From positions 496,001-560,000 of the forward strand of contig NZ_AP024903.1 in assembly GCF_024347095.1 (NCBI RefSeq): a DNA stretch of 64,000 bases. Direction: 5' to 3'. Of the stretch, positions 40,128 through 50,779 are shown piece by piece. The translations under genes and the position numbers were made by a program. The notes below the pieces were generated by a model that saw nothing but the letters and a program-made list of their open reading frames with translations, was not told the origin of the DNA and made no database searches. This stretch comes from Vibrio rhizosphaerae (GTDB lineage: Bacteria; Pseudomonadota; Gammaproteobacteria; Enterobacterales; Vibrionaceae). Position 1 is the stretch's first letter. Each line of letters starts with the position of its first letter.

Positions 40128-42974
40128 ATGCAATTACCATCCGAACTTCAAGCATTATCCGATTTAAATTATCAGCGGGTGACGGAAAAACATCCGGTGA
40201 TTTTATCCTGGCCTTCATCTTTAACCGAACAACTGAAATATGTGTTGGGATTGAGTGATTTCCTTTATGAAGCATTGATGCGTGATGCGCAGTTATGTGA
40301 GATGTTTCCGGCAATGATTGCATGCCAGTCCCGGGCTGAGGGTTACCGGCAACAGTTACAACAACAGTTGGTTACAGAGCCGGATGAAGCGACGGGAGAG
40401 CATATTCTGCGCACGGTGAGAAACCGGGAAATGTTTTATATTGCCTGGCGTGATTTTCTGGCGGACTCGCCACTTGAAGAAAGTTTGCATCATCTCTCAG
40501 AATTGGCGGAAGCATTGATTTTTGAAACATATCAATGGCAATACGCGCTTTGCTGCAAGCTGTGGGGAACACCGGTCAACCAAGCCGGTGAGACCCAGCC
40601 CATGTTAATTATCGGGATGGGAAAGCTGGGTGGCGGAGAACTGAATTTTTCATCCGATATCGATTTGATTTTTGCCTACCCGGATAACGGTGAAACGCAG
40701 GGAGTAAGAAAAAGTATTGCCAATGCACAATTCTTCACGCGATTGGGACAGAGAATCATCAAGAGCCTTGATCAACAGACAGCGGATGGTTTTTGCTATC
40801 GCGTTGATATGCGACTCAGACCTTTTGGTGATAGCGGCCCGCTGGTAATGAGTTTTGCTGCATTAGAAGACTATTATCAGGAACAGGGCCGAGACTGGGA
40901 GCGTTATGCAATGGTCAAAGCTCGTGTGATGGGGCGTGAAATGTATGCGTGCTATCAGGAACTGAGACAGATGCTACGTCCTTTCGTCTTTCGCCGTTAC
41001 ATTGATTTTAGTGCGATCCAATCACTGCGCCGGATGAAGTCGATGATTCAAAGTGAAGTACGTCGCCGAGGTTTAGTGAATAATATCAAACTCGGTGCAG
41101 GCGGTATCCGGGAAATTGAATTTATTGTGCAGTCATTTCAGTTGATTCGGGGAGGTCGCGAACCGAGTTTAAGAAAACGTGGTTTATTAGAAACGCTGGA
41201 GGCGATCCTGACATTAGGGCTACTCGATGAACGTGATGTCGCTTCGCTACAACAGGCCTATTTGTTTTTAAGACGTGTAGAAAATCTGCTGCAGGCTCTG
41301 GCGGATAAGCAGACGCAGACCTTACCCGATGATTCATGTTCCCAGCAGCGTCTGGTGACCGCTTTAGGAATGGCGAGCTGGGAGGCACTCCTGCAGAATA
41401 TTCAGGCACATATGGACCGAGTGCATCAAGTCTTCAAAGCTTTAATCGGCGACGAAGATGAGAGCGAAGAAACGCCGGTTGAGCCGATGTATCAAGAGCT
41501 TTGGGATATGGCCAATAAACCGGAAGTGATCGCGGATATCCTCCAAAAAGATCTCGCCTTAGCCCCGGAAAGCCAAATCGCAGGCGTACTGCTGCAATTT
41601 AAAACTGAGCTGGCGAAAAAAACATTGGGCCCCCGCGGGCGGGAAGTGTTAAATCATTTAATGCCGAAAGTGTTTCAGGCGGTTTTCCGTCACCCGGATG
41701 CTCAGTTTGGCTTCTCCCGGGTTCTGTATCTGTTGCAACGTATCGCTACCCGTACCACCTATCTGGAGTTGCTCGATGAGCACCCGGCGGCGCTGATGCA
41801 ATTAACCCGTTTATGTACTGCGAGTCCGATGATTTCTGAGCAATTGGCGCGTTATCCGATTTTGCTCGACGAATTACTGGATCCGCATCAGCTCTATCAT
41901 CCGATTCCGCTTGATCAATACCGGATTGAACTGCGAGATTTCTTAGCTCGTATTCCTCAGGATGATATGGAACAGCAAATGGAAGGTTTGCGTCAGTTTA
42001 AGCAGATCTGTCTGTTGCGTATTGCTGCTGCTGATATTGCCGATGTCTTACCTGTCATGAAAGTGAGTGACCACCTCACTTATTTGGCTGAAGCCATTGT
42101 TGAAGCGGTTGTTCAGCAGGCTTGGGAACAGTTAAAGGAAAAATATGGGGAGCCGACACATCTGAATCAGCGTGATGGCAAAGGATTTGCTGTGATTGGA
42201 TACGGTAAAGTCGGTGGTTGGGAACTGGGTTATAACTCCGATCTGGACTTGGTTTTTCTGCATGATTGCCCGGCCAATATCAATACCAGTGGTCACAAAG
42301 ATATTGATGGTCGGCAGTTTTATCTGCGTCTGGCCCAACGGATTATCCATATTTTCTCGGTGCGTACGGCTTCCGGCATTTTATATGAAGTTGACATGCG
42401 TCTCCGGCCTTCAGGGGCCTCGGGGCTATTAGTTGCACCGGTCAGTGCTTTTGCAGAATATCAGCATCAGGAAGCATGGACATGGGAGCATCAGGCTCTG
42501 GTTCGTGCCCGGATGATTTACGGTGATGAATTACTGGCAGATTCATTTTTGCAAACTCGCCATCAGGTCTTAAGCCGTGTCAGAGATGCATCGGTTCTGA
42601 AACGAGAAGTGGTTGAGATGCGAGAGAAAATGCGTCAGCACCTCGCGGAGAAAAAACCAGGCCGTTTTATGCTTAAACAAGATCGTGGCGGGATTACGGA
42701 TGTTGAATTTCTGGCACAGTATCTGGTGCTTGCTTATAGCAGTCAGTACCCGGAACTGACCCGATGGTCGGATAATGTCAGAATCTTCGAGTCGTTGATG
42801 GCGGTCGGTATGATGTCATCAGAACAGATGCAGGCACTCATTGAGGCCTATACCACGATGAGAGACCAAATTCATCACCGTAATTTGCTGAATCTGGATG
42901 CGGACGTCAGTCAGGATAAACTCATGACCGAACGTCAAGTGGTGACTCAGGCATGGCAACAGTGGCTGGGATAA
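40128..42974 (+). CDS. glnE: Bifunctional glutamine synthetase adenylyltransferase/adenylyl-removing enzyme
   Basis: Adds AMP to, and removes it from, glutamine synthetase in response to PII and glutamine. It has 948 residues (946 in E. coli). Two nucleotidyltransferase domains: the N-terminal deadenylylase with GMGKLGGGELNFSSDIDLIF near residue 163, and the C-terminal adenylylase with GYGKVGGWELGYNSDLDLVF near 690. Helical regulatory domains lie between and after them. It is followed 77 bases later by hldE, as in E. coli. Confidence 0.98.
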   Translation: MQLPSELQALSDLNYQRVTEKHPVILSWPSSLTEQLKYVLGLSDFLYEALMRDAQLCEMFPAMIACQSRAEGYRQQLQQQLVTEPDEATGEHILRTVRNREMFYIAWRDFLADSPLEESLHHLSELAEALIFETYQWQYALCCKLWGTPVNQAGETQPMLIIGMGKLGGGELNFSSDIDLIFAYPDNGETQGVRKSIANAQFFTRLGQRIIKSLDQQTADGFCYRVDMRLRPFGDSGPLVMSFAALEDYYQEQGRDWERYAMVKARVMGREMYACYQELRQMLRPFVFRRYIDFSAIQSLRRMKSMIQSEVRRRGLVNNIKLGAGGIREIEFIVQSFQLIRGGREPSLRKRGLLETLEAILTLGLLDERDVASLQQAYLFLRRVENLLQALADKQTQTLPDDSCSQQRLVTALGMASWEALLQNIQAHMDRVHQVFKALIGDEDESEETPVEPMYQELWDMANKPEVIADILQKDLALAPESQIAGVLLQFKTELAKKTLGPRGREVLNHLMPKVFQAVFRHPDAQFGFSRVLYLLQRIATRTTYLELLDEHPAALMQLTRLCTASPMISEQLARYPILLDELLDPHQLYHPIPLDQYRIELRDFLARIPQDDMEQQMEGLRQFKQICLLRIAAADIADVLPVMKVSDHLTYLAEAIVEAVVQQAWEQLKEKYGEPTHLNQRDGKGFAVIGYGKVGGWELGYNSDLDLVFLHDCPANINTSGHKDIDGRQFYLRLAQRIIHIFSVRTASGILYEVDMRLRPSGASGLLVAPVSAFAEYQHQEAWTWEHQALVRARMIYGDELLADSFLQTRHQVLSRVRDASVLKREVVEMREKMRQHLAEKKPGRFMLKQDRGGITDVEFLAQYLVLAYSSQYPELTRWSDNVRIFESLMAVGMMSSEQMQALIEAYTTMRDQIHHRNLLNLDADVSQDKLMTERQVVTQAWQQWLG

Positions 42975-43051
42975 TATCTCGGAGAGTGGTTATTCAGCCT
43001 GTGATTCGGCTGTGATAAACTCTGAACAAATCGAAAAACTGGAGAGTTCTA

Positions 43052-44482
43052 ATGAAGCCAATTCTACCTGACTATAATCAAGCAGGTGTTTTAATTGTTG
43101 GTGATGTGATGCTGGACCGTTACTGGTATGGTCCGACTGGGCGAATTTCACCGGAAGCCCCGGTTCCTGTCGTGAAAGTTGAACATAATGAGGAACGTCC
43201 GGGCGGGGCAGCAAACGTTGCTATGAATATTGCATCGCTTGGCGGACAGGCACATCTTGTCGGGTTAACCGGACAGGACGAGCCAGCCGCAGTGTTGGAA
43301 GAAAAGCTGACTTCATTAAATGTACATTGCCATTTTGTCGCCTTACCGTCTTATCCCACGATTACCAAATTACGTGTATTAAGTCGCGGACAACAGTTAA
43401 TCCGTCTTGATTTTGAAGATAAATTCGAGAATACCGATCCCGAGCTGATTCTGGCGCGGATGGAAAGCGCGTTGCCTCAGGCCCGCTCTGTGATTTTATC
43501 GGATTACGCCAAAGGGGCTTTGGAGCATGTTCAACAGTTAATTCAGAAAGCCAAACAGTTCGGTGTTCCCGTTTTTATTGACCCGAAAGGGGCCGATTTT
43601 GAACGCTATCGGGGAGCCACGCTACTGACGCCCAATATGGCTGAGTTTGAAATGGTGGTCGGTAAAGTCCACTCGGACGATGAATTGGTTGAGAAAGGCT
43701 TTGCCTTGATTGACAAATATGAACTCGAGGCCTTGTTAGTGACACGAAGTGAGCATGGCATGACTTTGCTGCGACGGGGACATGAACCGTTCCATTTACC
43801 GACGCTGGCTAAAGAAGTTTATGATGTGACGGGAGCAGGAGATACGGTTATTTCTGTTCTGGCAGCTTCTGTTGCTGCAGGCAAACCATTAGATGAAGCC
43901 TGTGCGCTGGCCAATGCCGCTGCAGGTATTGTTGTCGGCAAAGTCGGGACATCAACCGTCTCAACGATTGAATTGGCAGAAGCGATTCATGGCAGTCAGG
44001 ATACTGATTTCGGGGTTGTGAGTGAGAAAGGATTAATTGAAGCGGTCAAAAAAGCACAGGCCCGTGGTGAAAAAGTGGTCATGACCAATGGTTGTTTCGA
44101 TATTCTTCATGCCGGACATGTCTCTTATCTTAATCATGCGGCACAACTGGGTGATCGCCTGATTGTCGCCGTGAACACGGATGAGTCGGTCAAGCGCTTG
44201 AAAGGCCCCGGTCGTCCGGTTAATCCGACAGATCGCCGTATGGCGGTTCTGGCCGGGTTAGGTGCGGTGGACTGGGTTGTCCCGTTCAGCGAAGATACCC
44301 CGCAACGACTGATTGCGACTGTATTGCCGGATTTACTGGTCAAAGGCGGTGATTATCGTCCTGAAGAGATCGCTGGTGGTCAAGAGGTGATTGCTGCCGG
44401 AGGGGAAGTCCGGGTGCTGAATTTTGAAGATGGTTGCTCGACGTCTGAAATTATTGAAGCTATCAAAGGTGGCCGTGGTTAA
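43052..44482 (+). CDS. hldE: Bifunctional heptose kinase/adenylyltransferase HldE
   Basis: Makes ADP-heptose for the lipopolysaccharide inner core. It has 476 residues (477 in E. coli). The N-terminal PfkB-type kinase domain shows [20 protein letters not shown] and the catalytic DVTGAGDTV near residue 265; the C-terminal cytidylyltransferase-like domain starts near 345 with [18 protein letters not shown], containing the HxGH motif. A strong bidirectional terminator follows, shared with convergent tolC. Confidence 0.98.
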   Translation: MKPILPDYNQAGVLIVGDVMLDRYWYGPTGRISPEAPVPVVKVEHNEERPGGAANVAMNIASLGGQAHLVGLTGQDEPAAVLEEKLTSLNVHCHFVALPSYPTITKLRVLSRGQQLIRLDFEDKFENTDPELILARMESALPQARSVILSDYAKGALEHVQQLIQKAKQFGVPVFIDPKGADFERYRGATLLTPNMAEFEMVVGKVHSDDELVEKGFALIDKYELEALLVTRSEHGMTLLRRGHEPFHLPTLAKEVYDVTGAGDTVISVLAASVAAGKPLDEACALANAAAGIVVGKVGTSTVSTIELAEAIHGSQDTDFGVVSEKGLIEAVKKAQARGEKVVMTNGCFDILHAGHVSYLNHAAQLGDRLIVAVNTDESVKRLKGPGRPVNPTDRRMAVLAGLGAVDWVVPFSEDTPQRLIATVLPDLLVKGGDYRPEEIAGGQEVIAAGGEVRVLNFEDGCSTSEIIEAIKGGRG

Positions 44483-44521
44483 GCGTTACACCCGGCAACA
44501 ATCCCTAAAGAAACAATCAAT

Positions 44522-44548
44522 AAAAAAGCCAGCAAAGCTGGCTTTTTT
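44522..44548. terminator. Bidirectional terminator between hldE and tolC
   Basis: GCCAGC (44528-44533), AAA loop, GCTGGC (44537-44542), flanked by six A and six T. It works equally on both strands and serves both convergent genes. Confidence 0.9.
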
Positions 44549-44574
44549 ATATACAGAGCGGCATATCTGGAGAA

Positions 44575-45882
44575 TTATTTCAGACCCGCATTGATATCAA
44601 GGATATCCTGTTCATTTAAGGTCCCGACAGCCTGTTTTAACTGAAGCACATTCAAGATGTAATCATAACGGGCATCAGATAGCTTTCTGTTAGCATCATA
44701 GAGGCGACGGGTTGAATCCAACACATCCACAATGGTTCGGGTACCGACATCAAAACCGGCTTCCGTGGCTTGCAGTGCCGATTTTGCCGACACAACCGCT
44801 TGTTGGTAAGCCCGGATCGCTTCGATAGAGGCGTTGATGTTGTTATTGTATGCCCGAACATTTTTGACAACGCTACGATAGCTTGCCTCAAGATCCTCAC
44901 TGGCCTGAGTTAAACCATACTCGGCTTGTTTGGTCTCTGCGGTAATTTTACCACCGGTGTAAAGGGGAACGGAGAGGTTGACACCGACACTGACATTATT
45001 GATCGGATCGAAAGCTTTATAGTTCGCATTGGACTCTTCGTATTCATGTTTAGTGCTATAGCCCGCATCCAAACTCAGGTTTGGTAAATGTCCTGAACTG
45101 GCTAAAGCGATTTTTTCACGGGCAATATCTTGTCCGATTCTGGCCGTCAGCAGCGATAAATTTTTCTTCTGAGCTTCGTTGACCAGCTCGCTCATCGTGT
45201 TGTTCATTCGACTGGCAGAGAAACGATCGGTATCCAATGGGCTGAGATGATCGTGTGCCTGACCGGTAATCTCCCGAATCGCTTCATAGCTGTTCGTCAG
45301 ATTATTTTCAGCTAACACTTCATCTGCCAGCACACTATCGTACTGTGCCTGAGCATCATGGACATCGGTAATCGCAGATAAGCCGACTTCGAAACGTTGT
45401 TTTGTCTGTTCAAGCTGGCGAGCCACGGCATTTTTTTCAGCACGCACAAAAGCGAGGTTATCTTTGGCTCTGAGCACCTCAAAATAAGCTTGAGCAACAC
45501 GTAAAATCAGGTTCTGTTGTGTTTGCGCATATTGAGAATCGACCTGACGAGCGGCTTTCTCAGCAATACCCAGATTCAGCCAGCTGTTTCGGTCATAAAG
45601 CTTCTGGGATAAAGTCACCCCTGCTGACCATTGCTTGCTATCTGCAACATCTTTATTACTGCTGATAATGTTGTAACCTGTGGACAGGTTAATTTGTGGT
45701 AAGAGTTCTCCCCGGGTTGACTTTATTGCTTCATAGGCTGAGTCTCGTTGTGCCGCTGCGCGAAGCAACTGGGGATCATTTTGTTTGGCTTGGTCATAGA
45801 TTTCCGCAAGGGTATCTGCCCAAACGATTGGGGACAGACTGCCCAGAGTGATACTGACGCATAGTGGGAGCAGTTTTTTCAT
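44575..45882 (-). CDS. tolC: Outer-membrane channel TolC
   Basis: Trimeric outer-membrane exit duct for RND efflux pumps and type I secretion. It has 435 residues, as is usual in vibrios (493 before processing in E. coli). Signal peptide MKKLLPLCVSITLGSLSPIVWA; two homologous outer-membrane efflux repeats, the first with EIYDQAKQNDPQLLRAAAQR, the second with the AGFDVGTRTIVDVLDSTRRL signature near residue 370. It is divergent from nudF with a 233-base gap, the same layout as in E. coli. Confidence 0.97.
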   Translation of the reverse strand: MKKLLPLCVSITLGSLSPIVWADTLAEIYDQAKQNDPQLLRAAAQRDSAYEAIKSTRGELLPQINLSTGYNIISSNKDVADSKQWSAGVTLSQKLYDRNSWLNLGIAEKAARQVDSQYAQTQQNLILRVAQAYFEVLRAKDNLAFVRAEKNAVARQLEQTKQRFEVGLSAITDVHDAQAQYDSVLADEVLAENNLTNSYEAIREITGQAHDHLSPLDTDRFSASRMNNTMSELVNEAQKKNLSLLTARIGQDIAREKIALASSGHLPNLSLDAGYSTKHEYEESNANYKAFDPINNVSVGVNLSVPLYTGGKITAETKQAEYGLTQASEDLEASYRSVVKNVRAYNNNINASIEAIRAYQQAVVSAKSALQATEAGFDVGTRTIVDVLDSTRRLYDANRKLSDARYDYILNVLQLKQAVGTLNEQDILDINAGLK

Positions 45883-46115
45883 TCTTCCTATTCCTGCAAT
45901 ATTGTCATGAGAGATTGCGCTCGATAGTTTAACCTAAATTTCCGAAGAAGTGCTCAGGCAGTTTGTCATTTTTCTGGTTAATTATCCATCTGTATAGTAA
46001 ACAAATTACTTAATTTAACTATTTTAGTAATTTTTGTATAAAAAATTGAGCTGCATCCTTGGTACGTAAACTCTTACATGGTTAAATTTAAACATTCAAA
46101 TGGAGAAGAGAAAGA

Positions 46116-46745
46116 ATGCGATCCTCACAAAAAGAGCCGACACAATTTTCTGCTCAAGATTTGCAGGTTGTCAAAAAAGAGACACTTTTTAACGGCTTCT
46201 TCAAAATGGTAAAGTATTATTTCAAATATAGGCAGTTTGAAGGCGGCTGGAGCCGGGTTGTTGAACGGGAAATGTTTGTTCGGGGACGAGCTGCTGCCGT
46301 GCTGCTTTATGATCCGGTGCTTGATCAGGTGGTCTTAATTGAACAAATTCGTGTTGGTGCGCTTGAAAACCAGCATCCATGGCAGTTTGAAGTTGTTGCC
46401 GGGATTGTCGAAGAAGGTGAATCATCGGAAGACGTTGTGCGTCGGGAATCTGTTGAAGAAGCGGGACTCGTCGTCGGGCGGATTACTCCGGTAACGTCAT
46501 ATTATCCTTCATCCGGCGGATGTAATGAAATGATTGACGTGTATGTCGGTGAAGTCGATTCCTCTGTCGCGCATGGTGTTCACGGGCTGGATGGGGAAGA
46601 TGAGGATATTCGTGTCCATGTATTAAGCCGGGAAGCGGCTTATGACTGGGTGAAGACGGGTAAAATTGAAAATGGTGCCTCCATTATCGCGTTACAATGG
46701 CTGGCGTTAAACTGGGAAGAACTGAAGACACAATGGCAGAAGTAG
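46116..46745 (+). CDS. nudF: ADP-ribose pyrophosphatase
   Basis: Nudix hydrolase that cleaves ADP-ribose to AMP and ribose 5-phosphate. It has 209 residues (E. coli NudF 209). The Nudix box reads GIVEEGESSEDVVRRESVEEAGL near residues 104-126, with all Glu metal ligands present; the following SYYPSSGGCNEMIDVYVGEVD is characteristic of ADP-ribose hydrolases. First gene of nudF-yqiB-cpdA-yqiA-parE-parC, the order seen in E. coli. Confidence 0.97.
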   Translation: MRSSQKEPTQFSAQDLQVVKKETLFNGFFKMVKYYFKYRQFEGGWSRVVEREMFVRGRAAAVLLYDPVLDQVVLIEQIRVGALENQHPWQFEVVAGIVEEGESSEDVVRRESVEEAGLVVGRITPVTSYYPSSGGCNEMIDVYVGEVDSSVAHGVHGLDGEDEDIRVHVLSREAAYDWVKTGKIENGASIIALQWLALNWEELKTQWQK

Positions 46746-46747
46746 CA

Positions 46748-47191
46748 ATGAAAAAGCCGTATCATGTTGATTTACCTGAGCTGATGCGGGTTTATGAAAC
46801 AAACTACGCAAAACTAAATGCGTTGTTGCCTTCGCTGCACAGCGCTGAAGATGTGCGTTGTTACCAAGCCTTGCGTATGAATTATCAACTCGAAGTTATG
46901 GAAGTGACCAAATATACAACATTGGTCAAAATCTGTCAGAGTGATGATGTGGCTGTATTTCCCTTACCCACCATGTCGGTCCGTTTATATCACGATGCGC
47001 GTGTTGCTGAGGTGTGTAGCGCTGAACAGATACACCGTTTAAAACCTCGTTACGACTATCCGAACGATAGTATGGTACAAAAAGATGAAAAGGCGCAGAC
47101 CAACCGCTTTTTAGGTGACTGGCTGACCTTTTGTTTAAAGCATGGTATTACTCGTGCACCGATTAATATCCGGGATCGATCATCTTCATAA
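46748..47191 (+). CDS. yqiB: DUF1249 protein YqiB
   Basis: A 147-residue protein of unknown function, DUF1249 family. MKKPYHVDLPELMRVYETNY aligns with E. coli YqiB MKRYTPDFPEMMRLCEMNF, and later MSVRLYHDARVAEVCSAEQI and RYDYPN match closely. I chose the ATG at 46748, two bases after the nudF stop, with AGAAG as ribosome site; ATGs at 46733 and 46697 lie inside nudF. Always found between nudF and cpdA in this group. Confidence 0.92.
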   Translation: MKKPYHVDLPELMRVYETNYAKLNALLPSLHSAEDVRCYQALRMNYQLEVMEVTKYTTLVKICQSDDVAVFPLPTMSVRLYHDARVAEVCSAEQIHRLKPRYDYPNDSMVQKDEKAQTNRFLGDWLTFCLKHGITRAPINIRDRSSS

Positions 47192-47203
47192 GGTTAAGTA
47201 AAT

Positions 47204-48025
47204 TTGGACGTTTCGTTTCATACCGAACATCTTGAGAGTATAAAACTGCTTCAGGTGACCGATACTCATTTATTTGCTTCTGATGAGGGCAGCTTGCTCA
47301 GTGTCAATACAGCCAATAGTTTTAAGGCTGTCGTGCAACAAGTGATCGCCAGAAATGTCGATTATCAGCTCATTCTGGCGACCGGAGATATTTCTCAGGA
47401 TCATTCCGAAGCGTCTTATCAGCTTTTTGTCGATGGCATTGCGCCTTTGCAGAAGCCCTGTTTGTGTCTGCCGGGAAATCATGATGAGCAAATTGCGATG
47501 AAAACCATTCTGGCAAATTCTCAAATCATCCAACCGAGACACGTGACAGTGGGTGCCCACTGGCAGATGATTTTGCTCGATTCTCAGGTCTCCGGGGTTC
47601 CCTATGGGCATATCAGTCCTGAACAGCTCGAACAGATGGACGAGATTTTACGGCAGACGCCGGCAAAACATACGCTGATTTTACTCCATCATCACCCGTT
47701 GTTAGTCGGGAGTCGTTGGTTGGATCAGCATACGTTGAAAAACAGCGACGCATTCTGGGAAGTCCTGTTGAAATACCCGCACGTTAAAGGTGTCATTTGC
47801 GGTCATGTCCACCAAGTGATGGAGCGTGATTACCATGGGATTCAGGTGATGTCTACACCGTCAACGTGCGTTCAGTTTAAGCCGCACTCGGATGAGTTCG
47901 CTTTGGATTTAGTCTCTCCCGGTTGGCGTGAACTGGAGCTTCATCCCGACGGACAACTGACGACACAGGTTGGTCGTTTGAAGCAAGGTCTTTTCTTACC
48001 TGACTTCTCTGCAAACGGATACTGA
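47204..48025 (+). CDS. cpdA: 3',5'-cyclic AMP phosphodiesterase CpdA
   Basis: Class III metallophosphoesterase that degrades cAMP and so tunes CRP activity. It has 273 residues (275 in E. coli). Metal-binding motifs in order: VTDTHLF, GDISQDHSEASY, LPGNHDE, HHHPLLVG, GHVHQVM. The start appears to be TTG at 47204, 12 bases after the yqiB stop, with AAGGTTAAG upstream; no upstream ATG is available in frame. Confidence 0.95.
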   Translation: MDVSFHTEHLESIKLLQVTDTHLFASDEGSLLSVNTANSFKAVVQQVIARNVDYQLILATGDISQDHSEASYQLFVDGIAPLQKPCLCLPGNHDEQIAMKTILANSQIIQPRHVTVGAHWQMILLDSQVSGVPYGHISPEQLEQMDEILRQTPAKHTLILLHHHPLLVGSRWLDQHTLKNSDAFWEVLLKYPHVKGVICGHVHQVMERDYHGIQVMSTPSTCVQFKPHSDEFALDLVSPGWRELELHPDGQLTTQVGRLKQGLFLPDFSANGY

Positions 48026-48066
48026 TAACAGCAAATCACCCGCATGGGGCGAGGATGAGGTCATCA

Positions 48067-48651
48067 ATGCACAAACCTTCTTTATTGATCTATATTCACG
48101 GTTTCAACAGCTCCCCTTTATCTCATAAGGCGATGATTATGCAGCAATACTGCCGTGATTATCGTCCTGACATGCGAGTCATTGTGCCACAGCTTCCCTG
48201 TTTCCCTGAAGCAGCCGCCCAAATGCTTTTCGAGTTGATTCGAGAGAAACAGCAAACGTATCGTATTGGTTTGGTAGGAAGCTCGCTCGGTGGCTATCTG
48301 TCTATCTGGCTGAATTCACAGTTTCATCTCAGGGCTGTTGTCGTGAATCCGGCGGTTCGCCCTTACGAATTGTTACAAGACTATCTTGGCGAACAGGTGA
48401 ATCCATATACAGATGAAAAGTATACGCTGGCAGCGTGCCATATCGAGGAACTTAAGGGGTTGGATATCGAGGTACTGCCTGATCCAAGCCAGTTCTGGTT
48501 GTTACAACAAATGGGTGATGAAGTGCTTGATTATCGTCAGGCGGTTGATAAATTTCGAGACGCCCGACAAACCGTAGAACAGGGGGGCGATCATAGCTTT
48601 GTGGGCTTTGAGCGCTACGCTGCTGCGATTCTCGAATTTCTGGAACTTTGA
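48067..48651 (+). CDS. yqiA: Esterase YqiA
   Basis: Alpha/beta hydrolase of 194 residues (193 in E. coli) with esterase activity on short acyl esters. Oxyanion region LLIYIHGFNSSP at the N-terminus, nucleophile in LVGSSLGGYLSIW near residue 78, catalytic histidine in GGDHSFVG near 179. I chose the ATG at 48067 because the ATG at 48055 is followed by ATGAGG, which itself serves as ribosome site six bases before 48067. Confidence 0.92.
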   Translation: MHKPSLLIYIHGFNSSPLSHKAMIMQQYCRDYRPDMRVIVPQLPCFPEAAAQMLFELIREKQQTYRIGLVGSSLGGYLSIWLNSQFHLRAVVVNPAVRPYELLQDYLGEQVNPYTDEKYTLAACHIEELKGLDIEVLPDPSQFWLLQQMGDEVLDYRQAVDKFRDARQTVEQGGDHSFVGFERYAAAILEFLEL

Positions 48652-48700
48652 CATGCATTGAGAAAAGTGTCAGAAACTAAGGCCGAAGCCTGACAGATGC

Positions 48701-48730
48701 TTGACAGGACGCCTTCTCTTCCAGACTATA
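48701..48730 (+). promoter_or_regulatory. Candidate promoter of parE
   Basis: A perfect TTGACA (48701-48706) is followed after 17-18 bases by GACTAT/ACTATA (48724-48730). The -10 is weak. It lies in the 245-base gap before parE and is the best candidate there. Confidence 0.4.
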
Positions 48731-48896
48731 CCTCAAACATCGATGGGAAAGAGGAGGATTGAAGTCTCTGGCATTTCCCACGTATGATGTGTGCCATACA
48801 AATAAACTTTTTTCAGTGACAACTGTAAATAATCTCGAAATGTTTACAGATTGAGCGCAAAGTTAGAATCATTGATTGATATAAGCATCCCGAAAT

Positions 48897-50777
48897 ATGA
48901 CTGAACAATATAATGCTGGTGCCATTGAAGTATTGAATGGCTTAGAACCAGTGCGTCGCAGACCAGGGATGTATACCGATACCGCACGTCCGAACCATTT
49001 AGGTCAGGAGGTCATTGATAATAGTGTTGATGAAGCGTTAGCCGGGTATGCATCGAAGGTCCAAGTTATTCTTCATTCTGACCAATCTCTGGAAGTGATC
49101 GACAACGGGCGGGGTATGCCGGTTGATATTCACCCGGAAGAGAAAGTTTCAGGCGTTGAGCTGATCATGTGTAAGCTTCACGCCGGAGGTAAATTTTCCA
49201 ATAAAAATTATCAGTTCTCCGGTGGTTTGCACGGGGTGGGGATTTCGGTCGTCAATGCCTTGTCCAAACGGGTGGAAGTCACCGTTCGGCGTGACGGGCA
49301 AGTCTACGAAATTGCGTTTGAGCATGGTGATAAAGTCTCGGACCTGACGGTGACCGGCACTTGTGGCCGTAGAAATACCGGAACCAGCGTTCACTTCTGG
49401 CCGGATAGCAGCTACTTTGATTCTGGTAATTTCTCGGTTTCGCGGTTGATTAACAACCTGCGCGCTAAAGCGGTATTATGCCCCGGCCTTGAGATTACCT
49501 TCGACGATAAAGTCAATGGTAATGACTACCGCTGGTTCTACGAAGATGGCTTGAAGGATTATCTGGCTGAAGGTGTTAAAGGCTACACGTTGTTGCCTGA
49601 AGAGCCTTTTACCGGTGAGTTTAAAGCTGAGATTGAAGCCGCCACCTGGGCCGTGATTTGGCAACCGGAAGGTGGTGATATGATCACCGAAAGCTACGTC
49701 AACTTGATTCCCACAGCATTAGGTGGCACGCACGTCAATGGACTGCGTCAGGGGCTACTCGATGCCATGCGTGAGTTTTGTGAATTCCGTAATTTATTAC
49801 CGCGTGGGGTTAAACTGACGGGTGAAGATGTTTTTGAACGTTGCTCCTACGTCTTGTCTGTCAAAATGCAGGATCCACAGTTTGCCGGACAGACCAAAGA
49901 ACGCCTGTCATCACGTCAGACCGCTGCATTTGTTTCCGGGGTTGTCAAAGATGCATTCAGTCTGTGGTTGAATGAAAAACCACAACTGGCAGAGCAACTA
50001 GCCGAGGTCTGCATTGCAAATGCTCACCGTCGGATGCGGGCCAGTAAAAAAGTCGTCCGTAAAAAAATTGCTTCAGGACCAGCCCTGCCGGGAAAACTGA
50101 CCGATTGTACGGTGCAAGATCTCAGTCGGACTGAATTATTTCTGGTGGAAGGGGATTCGGCGGGCGGCAGTGCCAAACAGGCCCGTGATCGTGAGTTTCA
50201 GGCCGTGATGCCATTGCGGGGGAAAATTCTCAACACATGGGAAGTCTCCGGCGATCAAGTGCTGGCTTCACAGGAAGTTCATGATATTTCAGTGGCGTTG
50301 GGGATTGATCCCGACAACAACGATCTCGACAGCCTGCGCTACGGTAAAGTGTGCATCCTCGCTGATGCGGATTCAGATGGACTGCACATTGCGACGTTAT
50401 TATGCGCACTCTTTACGCGCCACTTCCCAGCGCTGGTTCGTGCCGGACATGTCTATGTTGCGATGCCTCCGCTTTACCGGATTGATTGCGGTAAAGAAGT
50501 CTACTATGCATTGGATGATCAGGAAAAAGATGGCGTGCTGGAACGCCTGAGTCAGAAAAAAGCCAAAATCAACGTACAGCGTTTTAAAGGACTGGGGGAG
50601 ATGAATCCACTTCAGTTACGTGAAACAACCATGGATCCGAATACGCGTCGCCTTGTCCAGCTCACCATCGATGATGCTGAAGCAACCGATGAGATGATGG
50701 ACATGTTGCTTGGTAAGAAAAGAGCTGACGACAGAAGAACTTGGTTGCAACGCAACGGTGACTTGGCAGAGGTATAA
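48897..50777 (+). CDS. parE: DNA topoisomerase IV subunit B
   Basis: ATPase subunit of topoisomerase IV, which unlinks daughter chromosomes. It has 626 residues (630 in E. coli). GHKL ATPase domain with [27 protein letters not shown] and [14 protein letters not shown]; Toprim domain with [17 protein letters not shown] and [22 protein letters not shown] toward the C-terminus. It is directly upstream of parC with two bases between them; in E. coli other genes separate the pair. Confidence 0.98.
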   Translation: MTEQYNAGAIEVLNGLEPVRRRPGMYTDTARPNHLGQEVIDNSVDEALAGYASKVQVILHSDQSLEVIDNGRGMPVDIHPEEKVSGVELIMCKLHAGGKFSNKNYQFSGGLHGVGISVVNALSKRVEVTVRRDGQVYEIAFEHGDKVSDLTVTGTCGRRNTGTSVHFWPDSSYFDSGNFSVSRLINNLRAKAVLCPGLEITFDDKVNGNDYRWFYEDGLKDYLAEGVKGYTLLPEEPFTGEFKAEIEAATWAVIWQPEGGDMITESYVNLIPTALGGTHVNGLRQGLLDAMREFCEFRNLLPRGVKLTGEDVFERCSYVLSVKMQDPQFAGQTKERLSSRQTAAFVSGVVKDAFSLWLNEKPQLAEQLAEVCIANAHRRMRASKKVVRKKIASGPALPGKLTDCTVQDLSRTELFLVEGDSAGGSAKQARDREFQAVMPLRGKILNTWEVSGDQVLASQEVHDISVALGIDPDNNDLDSLRYGKVCILADADSDGLHIATLLCALFTRHFPALVRAGHVYVAMPPLYRIDCGKEVYYALDDQEKDGVLERLSQKKAKINVQRFKGLGEMNPLQLRETTMDPNTRRLVQLTIDDAEATDEMMDMLLGKKRADDRRTWLQRNGDLAEV

Positions 50778-50779
50778 AC